Positions 55,184-63,122 of a stretch of 64,000 nucleotides of DNA are shown here, piece after piece (within the stretch, counting starts at the first letter, position 1; every line of letters begins with the position of its first letter). The notes under the pieces were generated by a model. It saw only the letters and a list, made by a program, of their open reading frames with translations. It was not told where the DNA came from and made no database searches. Position numbers and translations under genes: made by a program. The DNA is from Beijerinckiaceae bacterium (GTDB taxonomy: Bacteria; Pseudomonadota; Alphaproteobacteria; Rhizobiales; Beijerinckiaceae): the NCBI GenBank assembly GCA_947452005.1, contig CANGBC010000009.1, positions 40,376-104,375 of the forward strand. Reading direction: 5' to 3'.

Positions 55184-55828
55184 CTAGGCGAGATCCTTCC
55201 CCACAGCCTTAAAAACATCCTTGAACATTTTGGGCGTCAGCACGCCGGTGTTCGTGTTGTAGCGCGAGCAATGGTAGCTGTCGTACAGGCGCAAATCTCC
55301 AGCCTCATGCACAGCCCCATGCGCAAAAGGCATGGCCGATAATTTGGAGCCCAGCGCCCGCACCACGCTCTCATGCGCAATACGCCCAAGCGCCACAATC
55401 GCGCGCAGGTTTTTCATCTCCTCAAGCGAGGCGACCAGAAATGTGCGGCAGGTGGTGATTTCAGCGGGCGTCGGTGTGTTTTGCGGCGGCACGCAGCGCA
55501 CAGCATTGGTGATGCGGCAATCCACCAGCGTCAGGCCATCATCCGGGCGCTCATCATAGGTACCGGTGGCAAAGCCGCGCTCAATCAGCGTTTCATAGAG
55601 AAGGTCGCCCGCCCAATCTCCCGTAAAGGGACGCCCGGTGCGATTGGCGCCCCGCAGACCAGGCGCCAGTCCGACAATCAGCAGGCGCGCGGATGTGGCC
55701 CCGAAAGAGGGGACGGGCGCATTATGCCAATCGGGAAAAGACGCGCGCGCTTCATCGCGAAAGGCAACAAGGCGCGGGCAAAGCGGGCAGTCGCGTCCCG
55801 GGGCGGGCTTTTGAGGTGAACGAGCCAT
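55184..55828 (-). CDS. Uracil-DNA glycosylase, family 4/5 type
   Basis: A 214-residue DNA-repair glycosylase of the iron-sulfur-containing group. GLAPGLRGANRTGRPFTGDWAG is a typical uracil-binding loop and HCSRYNTNTG the C-terminal catalytic segment; I favour family 5 (UdgB). Four cysteines (CPLC near the N-terminus, and one in AVRCVPP and one in TTCRTF) match the [4Fe-4S] ligands. It lies 24 bases downstream of the NYN gene on the same strand. Confidence 0.87.
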   Translation of the reverse strand: MARSPQKPAPGRDCPLCPRLVAFRDEARASFPDWHNAPVPSFGATSARLLIVGLAPGLRGANRTGRPFTGDWAGDLLYETLIERGFATGTYDERPDDGLTLVDCRITNAVRCVPPQNTPTPAEITTCRTFLVASLEEMKNLRAIVALGRIAHESVVRALGSKLSAMPFAHGAVHEAGDLRLYDSYHCSRYNTNTGVLTPKMFKDVFKAVGKDLA

Positions 55829-55852
55829 GCCCCGGAATGTAACGCTTCAGGT

Positions 55853-56431
55853 TCAGGTGTCGAGCATCTCGTCAGAACCGGCAGGACGGTGCTCGCGCGG
55901 GGCGCGTTCCACCGGGTCACGGCCCACTTTGGCGGCCATGTGCAGGAGATCGATGAATTCATCGGCCTGGCGGCGCAGATCGTCAGCCACCATCGGGGGC
56001 TGCGTGGTGATGGTCGAGACGACCGACACGCGCACGCCCTTGCGCTGCACAGCAGCCACAAGCGAACGGAAGTCGCCATCGCCCGAGAACAGCACCATGT
56101 GATCGATGTGGTTGGCCATTTCCATGGCATCGACCGCGAGTTCAATGTCCATCGAACCCTTGACCTTGCGGCGGCCCATCGAGTCGACGAATTCCTTCGT
56201 CGGCTTGGTCACAACCGAAAAGCCATTGTAATCGAGCCAGTCGATCAGCGGGCGGATGGAGGAATATTCCTGATCCTCAATGAGGGCCGTGTAATAAAAG
56301 GCCCGGACGAGGCGTCCCTTGCCCTGAAATTCCTTGAGCATGCGCTTGTAGTCAATGTCAAAGCCGAGAGATTTGGCTGTGGCGTAAAGATTGGCGCCAT
56401 CGATGAACAGGGCAATACGTTCTTGGGACAT
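55853..56431 (-). CDS. NYN-domain (LabA/DUF88) protein
   Basis: A 192-residue protein with a PIN/NYN nuclease-like fold: IALFIDGANLYATAKSLGFDIDY, KGSMDIELAVDAMEMA and VLFSGDGDFRSLVAAVQRKG carry the four conserved acidic residues expected for a metal-dependent RNA nuclease. The C-terminal about 30 residues are basic and disordered-looking. Such proteins are widespread in alphaproteobacteria; target unknown. It is divergent from rpoZ. Confidence 0.88.
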   Translation of the reverse strand: MSQERIALFIDGANLYATAKSLGFDIDYKRMLKEFQGKGRLVRAFYYTALIEDQEYSSIRPLIDWLDYNGFSVVTKPTKEFVDSMGRRKVKGSMDIELAVDAMEMANHIDHMVLFSGDGDFRSLVAAVQRKGVRVSVVSTITTQPPMVADDLRRQADEFIDLLHMAAKVGRDPVERAPREHRPAGSDEMLDT

Positions 56432-56829
56432 TCGTAAAAACTCGTCTTGTCTCAGTCATGAAAGGAGGAATTTCGCTCAAATCTCGCTCAAACGACCCCA
56501 TGAAATAAGGGGGCCACGCTCTTTGACAAAATCCCATGCCGGGGCAGGAGGCTGGTGGCCAGACTCAAGGGCCGGGGCAATGATCCACATTCGGCTCCGG
56601 GGCTGGGTCAGTCAAGTAAACAAGCAAAAAAATATGATCTGAAAAGGACTTGGGTAGAGCTTAGCCGTTATTTGGGACGTCTAAACAGCTCCGGTTGCGA
56701 CGGAAATGGGCCCTGCCGCCATGCACTTGCTTGGCTCAAAGGGAGGCTCTTTTGGTTGCCACCCCGGGGGCTTTCGTGTAGGACGAGGCCAATCACGCTC
56801 CTCCTCTCTGTTTTAGGGAACGTCGCCCC
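56432..56829. promoter_or_regulatory. Gene-free divergent promoter region of the NYN gene and rpoZ
   Basis: 398 bases without a credible gene. It holds TTTGACAAAATC at 56522-56533, a near-repeat TCGCTCAAAT/TCGCTCAAAC (about 56476-56496), and a GC-rich part at 56535-56605 with repeated GCCGGGGCA. No firm promoter or operator can be named. Confidence 0.35.
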
Positions 56830-57225
56830 ATGGCACGCGTCACCGTCGAAGATTGCATCGACAAGGTCGAAAACCGTTTTGAACTGGTGCTGGTCGCCAG
56901 CCACCGCGCCCGGATGATCTCCTCGGGCCAGCAGATCACGGTCGACCGTGACAATGACAAGAACCCCGTCGTTGCGCTGCGCGAGATCGCCGATGCCACC
57001 CAGGCACCGGAAGATCTGAAAGAAGATCTGATCCATTCGCTGCAGAAGCATGTGGAAGTTGATGAGCCGGAAGCCGAAGTCGTGCCCGCGCTCAATGCAA
57101 CGGCTGCTGATCTGGGCGGTAATGTCGATGGCGACATGCAGTTCGATCGCATGACCGAAGAAGACCTGCTGCGCGGCCTTGAAGGTCTCGTGCCGCCGGC
57201 CGAGACGGATGACGACGCGGAGTAA
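56830..57225 (+). CDS. rpoZ: RNA polymerase omega subunit
   Basis: A 131-residue omega subunit: [28 protein letters not shown] in parts, then [11 protein letters not shown]. The C-terminal extension is acidic and ends [10 protein letters not shown], as in alphaproteobacteria. It helps assemble RNA polymerase and supplies part of the ppGpp site. It is followed by its own terminator and then by the Rel/Spo homolog, a common pairing. Confidence 0.96.
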   Translation: MARVTVEDCIDKVENRFELVLVASHRARMISSGQQITVDRDNDKNPVVALREIADATQAPEDLKEDLIHSLQKHVEVDEPEAEVVPALNATAADLGGNVDGDMQFDRMTEEDLLRGLEGLVPPAETDDDAE

Positions 57226-57261
57226 GTTCCGGCGTCTGCCAAATAGTCTTGCCAAGTTTTT

Positions 57262-57294
57262 AAAAGGGCGTCGACCATGGTCGGCGCCCTTTTT
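57262..57294 (+). terminator. Intrinsic terminator of rpoZ
   Basis: AAAAGGGCG pairs with CGCCCTTTT around the palindrome CGACCATGGTCG, giving one long stem followed by a T-run, 37 bases after the rpoZ stop. Confidence 0.9.
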
Positions 57295-57390
57295 CATTTC
57301 GAGGTTGTCACTGATGCGCTTGATGTCCGATAGTGGGATCAATGATTTGCGCGCTTTGCGCTGAGCCTGTGAGATGACGCCCTGAACAAG

Positions 57391-59598
57391 ATGATGCGGC
57401 AGTATGAACTCGTGGATCGGGTGCGGACCTACAATCCGCAGACGAACGAGGACCTTTTGAATCGCGCTTATGTCTACGCCATGAAGGCGCATGGGGCACA
57501 AAAGCGCGCGTCGGGTGATCCCTATTTTTCGCACCCGCTCGAAGTGGCTGCCATTCTGACCGATCTGAAGCTGGATGATGCGACCATCGTTGCCGCCGTC
57601 CTGCATGATACGATTGAAGACACAGGCACCACGCGTGAAGAAATTGATCAGCTGTTTGGCCATGAAATTGGCGCGCTGGTCGATGGTCTGACAAAACTCA
57701 AAAAGCTCGATCTCGTTTCGAAGCGCGCCGAACAGGCTGAGAATTTCCGCAAATTGCTGCTCGCCATTGCCGATGACGTGCGCGTGCTGGTGGTCAAGCT
57801 GGCGGATCGTTTGCACAATATGCGCACGCTGCATTTTGTGCCGCCCGAGAAGCGCAAGCGGATTGCTGAAGAGACGCTGGATATTTACGCCCCGCTCGCC
57901 GGGCGCATGGGTATGCAGAACATGCGCGATGAGCTCGAAAATCTCGCGTTTAAAAATCTCATGCCCGAAGCCTGCGCCATGATTGAGTCGCGGCTGGCGG
58001 ACCTGCACACCAAAAATGGCGCGCTCATTTCGAAGATTGAGGATGAGCTGCGCGAAGCGCTGCTGGCGCGCGGCTTTCATGCCGATGTGAAGGGGCGTGA
58101 GAAAGCGCCTTATTCTGTCTGGGGCAAGATGGAGCGCAAATCGCTCGCCTTTGAACAGCTGTCGGATATTTTCGGGTTCCGCGTGCTGGTCGACACGCCG
58201 GAAGATTGTTACCGCGTGATTGGCATCATCCATACCAAATGGCCCTTCGTGCCGGGCCGTTTCAAGGATTACATCTCGACGCCCAAGCAGAATGATTATC
58301 GCTCGCTGCACACAACCGTTGTGGGGCCGGGCCGCCAGCGCGTCGAACTGCAGGTGCGCACGCACCAAATGCACGAGATCAACGAATATGGTATCGCCGC
58401 GCATGCGCTCTACAAGGATGGGCGCGCCAATGATGTGGACGCGCTGTCGCGCGAAAGCCGTGCCTATCGCTGGTTGCGCCGCACGATTGAAATGCTCAAT
58501 GAGGGCGATTCACCGGAAGAGTTTCTCGAGCACACCAAGCTTGAGCTGTTTCATGATCAGGTGTTCTGCTTCACACCCAAGGGCCGCCTGATCGCGCTGC
58601 CGCGTGGCGCAACGCCGATTGACTTTGCCTATGCCGTGCACACGGACGTGGGCAATAATGCGGTGGGCGCCAAGATCAATGGCCGCATCGCGCCGCTTCT
58701 GTCAGAATTGCAAAATGGCGACGAAGTGGAAGTGGCTGTGGCCGAAGGCCAGGTGCCGCCAGCCGCTTGGGAAAGTCTGGTTGTCACCGGCAAGGCGCGT
58801 GCGGCCATCCGGCGTGCCACGAAAGATGCGGTGCGCGCACAATATGCAGGCCTTGGCCGCCAGATTGTGATGCGTGCGTTTGAACGCGCCAGCAAAGCCT
58901 ATTCCGACGACAAGCTGAAAGCCGCACTGCCGCGCCTCGCACGCCAGACCATTGATGATGTGCTGGCGGCTGTGGGCCGTGGTGAAATGTTTTCCGGTGA
59001 TGTGGTGAAGGCTGTCTATCCGGATTTCAAGGAAGAGCGCAAAGCTGGCATTGCCGCGCAAAAGACCGAGAGCGGCTGGTTTGGCTTGAAGAAAGCCGAC
59101 AGTGTTGTGTTCAAAGTGCCCGGCAGTGAAGGCGCAGATGAATCGCAAGCCATTCCTATTCGTGGCCTGAGCGGCGATCTGCCGGTGCGCTTTGCGCCCA
59201 ATGGCGGTGCTGTGCCGGGCGACCGCATTGTGGGCATTCTGACGCCGGGCGAGGGGATTACGATTTATCCGATCCAGTCGCCTGCGCTGATGGATTTTGA
59301 TGATCAGCCCGAGCGCTGGCTTGATGTGCGCTGGGATATTGATGCCGAGCGCCGGGATTTCTTTCCCGCACGCTTGGTGGTGAATACGATCAATGAGCCC
59401 GGTGCGCTTGGCATGATTGCCACGGTGATTGGCGACGCAGGCGCCAATATTGACCACATCGAATTCATCACACGTTCGCTGGATTTCCGCGACATTGTGA
59501 TTGATCTGGAAGTGATCGACCTGTCGCATCTCAATGCGATCATGGTGCAGCTGAAAGCCAAGTCTGTTGTGTCGAAGGTTGAGCGCGTGAACGGGTAG
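57391..59598 (+). CDS. rsh: Bifunctional (p)ppGpp synthetase/hydrolase
   Basis: A 735-residue long RelA/SpoT homolog. The HD hydrolase domain keeps its metal ligands (HPLEVAAIL, VLHDTIEDT, LVKLADRLHNMRTL), the synthetase domain has FGFRVLVDTPEDCYRVIGIIH and RSLHTTVVGPGRQRVELQVRT in parts, followed by a TGS domain (VFCFTPKGRLIALPRGATPIDFAY region) and a C-terminal ACT domain. Both catalytic halves look intact. It controls the stringent response. Two ATG codons in a row start the gene. Confidence 0.96.
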   Translation: MMRQYELVDRVRTYNPQTNEDLLNRAYVYAMKAHGAQKRASGDPYFSHPLEVAAILTDLKLDDATIVAAVLHDTIEDTGTTREEIDQLFGHEIGALVDGLTKLKKLDLVSKRAEQAENFRKLLLAIADDVRVLVVKLADRLHNMRTLHFVPPEKRKRIAEETLDIYAPLAGRMGMQNMRDELENLAFKNLMPEACAMIESRLADLHTKNGALISKIEDELREALLARGFHADVKGREKAPYSVWGKMERKSLAFEQLSDIFGFRVLVDTPEDCYRVIGIIHTKWPFVPGRFKDYISTPKQNDYRSLHTTVVGPGRQRVELQVRTHQMHEINEYGIAAHALYKDGRANDVDALSRESRAYRWLRRTIEMLNEGDSPEEFLEHTKLELFHDQVFCFTPKGRLIALPRGATPIDFAYAVHTDVGNNAVGAKINGRIAPLLSELQNGDEVEVAVAEGQVPPAAWESLVVTGKARAAIRRATKDAVRAQYAGLGRQIVMRAFERASKAYSDDKLKAALPRLARQTIDDVLAAVGRGEMFSGDVVKAVYPDFKEERKAGIAAQKTESGWFGLKKADSVVFKVPGSEGADESQAIPIRGLSGDLPVRFAPNGGAVPGDRIVGILTPGEGITIYPIQSPALMDFDDQPERWLDVRWDIDAERRDFFPARLVVNTINEPGALGMIATVIGDAGANIDHIEFITRSLDFRDIVIDLEVIDLSHLNAIMVQLKAKSVVSKVERVNG

Positions 59599-59606
59599 GG
59601 CCGCAT

Positions 59607-59727
59607 CCCTCTCCCGCTGTGCGGGAGAGGGTGGTTGCCGGAGGCAACCGGGTGAGGGTGGGTGCGGTTGAGCCGCCCTCATCCGTCACGCTCCGCGTGC
59701 CACCTTCTCCCGTAAACGGGAGAAGGG
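59607..59727. repeat. Intergenic inverted-repeat element, family A copy 2
   Basis: CCCTCTCCCGC/GCGGGAGAGGG, GTTGCCGG/CCGGCAAC-type arms, CCGGGTGAGGGTG, a GTCACGC...GCGTG stem, and CTTCTCCCG/CGGGAGAAG, in the same order as 239-364. It fills the gap between the convergent rsh and tcuB genes. Confidence 0.85.
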
Positions 59728-59729
59728 TT

Positions 59730-60836
59730 TTACGCCTCACCCATCTCCAGCATCCGCTTTTCCTTCGCATAGCGCACCAGCGCCAGGAAGCGGTAGATGC
59801 CATGCACAAACTTGCCATAAGGCATGGTGACAAACAGCGCGAAAACCACGCCCAGATGCAGGCTGAGCAGCAAGCCCATCGCTGACGTGTCACGCAGCAC
59901 GAGTAATGCGAGGCCGGTGACGCCCGTTGCCAGCAGCATCACCAGAAACGCAACATCCATGCCCTTGCGGCTTTCGTCCACCAGAGCGGGGTCGCGATCC
60001 TTCTTGGCCATCAGCAAACCAATGGGGCCGATGACCAGACCAAGGCCACCGATCGTGCCGAGCACAACAGGCAGGTCGTACCAAGGGTAGGGCGCGTGGC
60101 GACCCAGTACGTAATGATAGAGCGTTGCAATGCTGGTTGAGGCAAAGCAGAGCATGAAGCCGTAGAAAGTGAAATGATGATAGCGACGACGATTATCCGT
60201 CGGGCGCTCGCTGTCATTCATGCAGCCGACACCACCACCATCTAGATAGCGCAGCGTTGAGGCATCTTTCATCGCCTGCCAGAGCGAGCCACCCTGTGTG
60301 AGAGTTTCGGCAGGCTCGCCAATGTCTTTCCAGAAATTGCGAATGCCCATGATCATGGCGACAATGGCAAAGAGAAAGGCCGCACCGAAAATGGCAGCCA
60401 TCGTATTATGCGGCATGAGCGCATAGAAATTGCCAGCATGCTGGCCAAACAAAGCCGCCGGATCATGCGCGCCCACAAAACCTGCAATGAAGATGGCGAC
60501 ACTGAGCGCGGCGACTAGCGAGATCTTCAGCCCGTTCTTTTCGAACATGGGTGCAAGGCCCGCAGGCCAGGCATAGGCGGCGTAAGAATCTGTGCGCACT
60601 TGCGCCAGCACTTTGGGCACGTTCACGCTGAATTCATGCGGCGGCGAGAATTGGCAATCGTGATAGCAGGCGCCGCAGCTGTGGCAGAGATTGGCGAGAT
60701 AGTTGAGGTCGCCATCCAGAAATTCGCGGCGCATTTCCATGGCCGGAAAAACAGCGCAGAGCCCTTCGCAATAGCGGCAGCTATTGCAAATGGTCATCTG
60801 GCGATCGGCTTCAGCCAGTGTGTTGGTTGCGTGCAT
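59730..60836 (-). CDS. tcuB: Tricarballylate utilization protein TcuB
   Basis: A 368-residue protein: two ferredoxin-type clusters near the N-terminus (CNSCRYCEGLC and CHSCGACYHDC), then about six membrane helices with histidines that could bind haem. This matches TcuB, which oxidises reduced TcuA and passes electrons to the membrane. Its start overlaps tcuA by 26 bases. The gene order tcuA-tcuB, read leftward, is as in known tricarballylate or citrate utilization operons, but no TcuC transporter is present here. Confidence 0.9.
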   Translation of the reverse strand: MHATNTLAEADRQMTICNSCRYCEGLCAVFPAMEMRREFLDGDLNYLANLCHSCGACYHDCQFSPPHEFSVNVPKVLAQVRTDSYAAYAWPAGLAPMFEKNGLKISLVAALSVAIFIAGFVGAHDPAALFGQHAGNFYALMPHNTMAAIFGAAFLFAIVAMIMGIRNFWKDIGEPAETLTQGGSLWQAMKDASTLRYLDGGGVGCMNDSERPTDNRRRYHHFTFYGFMLCFASTSIATLYHYVLGRHAPYPWYDLPVVLGTIGGLGLVIGPIGLLMAKKDRDPALVDESRKGMDVAFLVMLLATGVTGLALLVLRDTSAMGLLLSLHLGVVFALFVTMPYGKFVHGIYRFLALVRYAKEKRMLEMGEA

Positions 60837-62220
60837 TGCTGGCCGCCTCCCGTCCCGCGATCCGTCCGAAAACGCTGCCGATGGTCATGCCGATCCCCGC
60901 CGCATAGCCTTTGCCCAGCACATTGCCAGCCATGATTTCGCCTGCTGCAAACATATTGGCGGAGGGTTTGCCATCCGCCATCATCATGCGTGACTGTTTG
61001 TTCACGCGCACGCCCAAATAGGTAAAAGTAATGCCCGGCCGCACCGGATAGGCATAGAAAGGCGCCTTCTCAATCTTGCGCGCCCAATGCGTCTTCTCAA
61101 TCGCGAGACCTTGTGTGCGGCAATCATCGAGCTGCATATGGTCGAAGGTGCCGGGCTTCACGGCTGCGTTGAAATCGGTGATCGTCTTGTCCAGCGCATC
61201 GGCATCCAGTTCAAGCTTGCCGGCCAATTCGCGAATGCTCTCGGCTTTGATCGGTGGGAAGCAGGACGGCATGAAGAGTTCGAGCGAAGATGCGTCAAAG
61301 ATGATGTAGGCGATCTGGTCGGGCTGGCCCGCCACAAGGCGGCCCCAGATGGCGTAGCGCTTGGGCCAGACATCTTCGCCCTCGTCATAAAAGCGCTCGC
61401 AGTGCTTGTTCACCACAACGCCAAAGACCACGCAATCAAGCCGCGTGATAATGCCGCCATCAAATTCAGGCGCGCGCGCGTCAATGGCGACCGCATGGCA
61501 TTGCGTCGGATCACCGATCTGGTCGACACCCGCAGCACCCAGCATTTTCAACACTGTGCCGCGATTGAACCGCGTGCCGCGAATAAGAAAGTTTTTCGCA
61601 GCCGGACCCCAGCTTTCTTCCAGCCATTCCTTGTTGGCTTCAAACCCGCCGGACGCTGCAACGAGTGAACCCGCGCGCACATAGGTCTCGCCATCAGGCC
61701 GCTTCACGGTCGCACCCAAAAACATGCCGTTTTCGACATCCATGCTGGTGACTTCGGCTTCATAGGCAATGGCCACGCCCAGATCTTCGGCGGTGAGATA
61801 AAGTGCATTGAGCATGGCGCGCCCGCCGCCCAGAAAGAAAGAATTGGTGCGACCCAGCGACAGCGTGCCGCCAAGCGAGGGCTGAAAGCGCACGCCTTGT
61901 TGGGCAATCCAGTCGAGCATGTCTTTCGACTCGTGGATCATCATGCGCGACAAATCTTCATTGGTGTTGCCACCGGTGACGCGCATGAGATCGTCGAAAA
62001 ATTCTTCTTCAGAATAGGGGCCTGACAAAGTGTCAGTGGCGGCATCGTGCGCGCAGCGCATGTTGCGCGTGTGGCGCGTATTGCCGCCGCGATAGAATTT
62101 GGGTGCAGCCTCCAGCACAAGAACGCTGGCGCCCTCGCGTGCGGCGCTGATGGCGGCGCAGAGCGCGGCATTGCCGCCGCCTATCACCAGCACATCGTAG
62201 CGTTTGGAAAAATCGACCAT
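60811..62220 (-). CDS. tcuA: FAD-dependent tricarballylate dehydrogenase TcuA
   Basis: A 469-residue flavoprotein of the fumarate reductase/succinate dehydrogenase-like group. FAD site VLVIGGGNAALCAAISAAREG in parts, substrate-side FYRGGNTRHTRNMR, C-terminal FAD-contact GEIMAGNVLGKGYAAGIG. It oxidises tricarballylate to cis-aconitate in known cases. The ATG at 62218-62220 is chosen; the longer open frame would run through the operator region. Divergent from the GntR regulator gene. Confidence 0.9.
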   Translation of the reverse strand: MVDFSKRYDVLVIGGGNAALCAAISAAREGASVLVLEAAPKFYRGGNTRHTRNMRCAHDAATDTLSGPYSEEEFFDDLMRVTGGNTNEDLSRMMIHESKDMLDWIAQQGVRFQPSLGGTLSLGRTNSFFLGGGRAMLNALYLTAEDLGVAIAYEAEVTSMDVENGMFLGATVKRPDGETYVRAGSLVAASGGFEANKEWLEESWGPAAKNFLIRGTRFNRGTVLKMLGAAGVDQIGDPTQCHAVAIDARAPEFDGGIITRLDCVVFGVVVNKHCERFYDEGEDVWPKRYAIWGRLVAGQPDQIAYIIFDASSLELFMPSCFPPIKAESIRELAGKLELDADALDKTITDFNAAVKPGTFDHMQLDDCRTQGLAIEKTHWARKIEKAPFYAYPVRPGITFTYLGVRVNKQSRMMMADGKPSANMFAAGEIMAGNVLGKGYAAGIGMTIGSVFGRIAGREAASNARNQHTG

Positions 62221-62264
62221 GGCAAAAGTCCGCTCAACATGACCCCGTCGGGCCCTTCCCATTC

Positions 62265-62284
62265 TGTATATCTTTGTATACAAA
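62265..62284. promoter_or_regulatory. Palindromic operator between tcuA and the GntR gene
   Basis: TTTGTATACAAA at 62273-62284 is a perfect 12-base palindrome. TGTATA is repeated 10 bases upstream (62265-62270) and also pairs with TATACA at 62277-62282. TTGTATACAA-type sites are typical for FCD-class GntR regulators. It lies 45 bases from both start codons. Confidence 0.75.
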
Positions 62285-62329
62285 TTGAGGCAACAGGCAC
62301 GGCCGGTGTTTGTGGGCGATGGACAAGAT

Positions 62330-62992
62330 ATGGCGGTGGACAAGATTACAGACGATGGCGAAGGCTTGCCTTTGGGCGAAGCGACCTTCCGGGCGCTGCG
62401 TGAGGCTTTGCGCTCCGGCATCTACAAGCCGGGCGACCGTTTGCGTGAAGAAGAAGTGGCTGAGCGGCTGAAAGTCTCCCGCACGCCGGTGCGCGAGGCT
62501 TTTGGGCGGCTGGTCTCCAAGGGGCTGGTGGTGCCGGGCCTTGGGCGCGGGCTGATTGTGCGCCGCCTCGACCAGACCGACGTCGTCGAGCTTTATGCCA
62601 TGCGCGAAATTCTGGAGGGCGCGGCGGCGCGCCTCGCCGCCAAACATGCCAGCGCCCCCGAGGTCGATGCTTTGCGCGATCTGGAAGAGGGGTTTGAGAA
62701 GGCGGCGACTTCAGACGAGATGGCGCGGCTGAACCGGCTGTTTCATGAGTGCATCTTCGCGGCCTCCCGCAACCGCTATCTGGATGGCGCGCTGCAAGAA
62801 TTGCAGGACGCGATTGCGCTCTTGGGCCGCACAACATTTTCAGTCGATGCGCGACCCGTAGCGGCCTTTCGGGAGCATCGCGAGCTGATCGAGGCGATAG
62901 CCTTGCAAGACGCCGACAAGGCGGACGCGCTGGCCCGCGCCCATATCCGCGAGAGCCTGCGGGCACGGTTGAAGATTATGCAGGGCGGCTAG
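62330..62992 (+). CDS. GntR-family (FCD) transcriptional regulator
   Basis: A 220-residue regulator with an N-terminal winged helix (EATFRALREALRSGIYKPGDRLREEEVAERLKVSRTPVREAFGRL in parts) and an FCD ligand domain (residues about 90-215: YAMREILEGAAARLAA, FHECIFAASRNRYL, REHRELIEAIALQD). The metal-binding His residues of FCD proteins are present. It most likely represses tcuAB and itself through the palindrome at 62265-62284, released by tricarballylate, citrate or a related acid. The ATG at 62330 is favoured over a TTG inside the operator. Confidence 0.88.
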   Translation: MAVDKITDDGEGLPLGEATFRALREALRSGIYKPGDRLREEEVAERLKVSRTPVREAFGRLVSKGLVVPGLGRGLIVRRLDQTDVVELYAMREILEGAAARLAAKHASAPEVDALRDLEEGFEKAATSDEMARLNRLFHECIFAASRNRYLDGALQELQDAIALLGRTTFSVDARPVAAFREHRELIEAIALQDADKADALARAHIRESLRARLKIMQGG

Positions 62993-62997
62993 CCGCC

Positions 62998-63081
62998 GTC
63001 ATTGCGAGCGCAGCGAAGCAATCCAGTGCATCACGTGCGGCCCTATGGATTGCCGCGTCGCCTTCGGCTCCTCGCAATGAC
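62998..63081. repeat. Intergenic inverted-repeat element, family B copy 3
   Basis: Begins GTCATTGCGAGCGCAGCGAAG, contains CAATCCAGTGC and ATGGATTGCCGCGTCG, and ends GGCTCCTCGCAATGAC. Near-identical outer parts to 55082-55177 with different middles. Confidence 0.85.
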
Positions 63082-63122
63082 GATGCCTTGCCCCCAGCCT
63101 CCTCCCGCGCCATAACCCGTGG

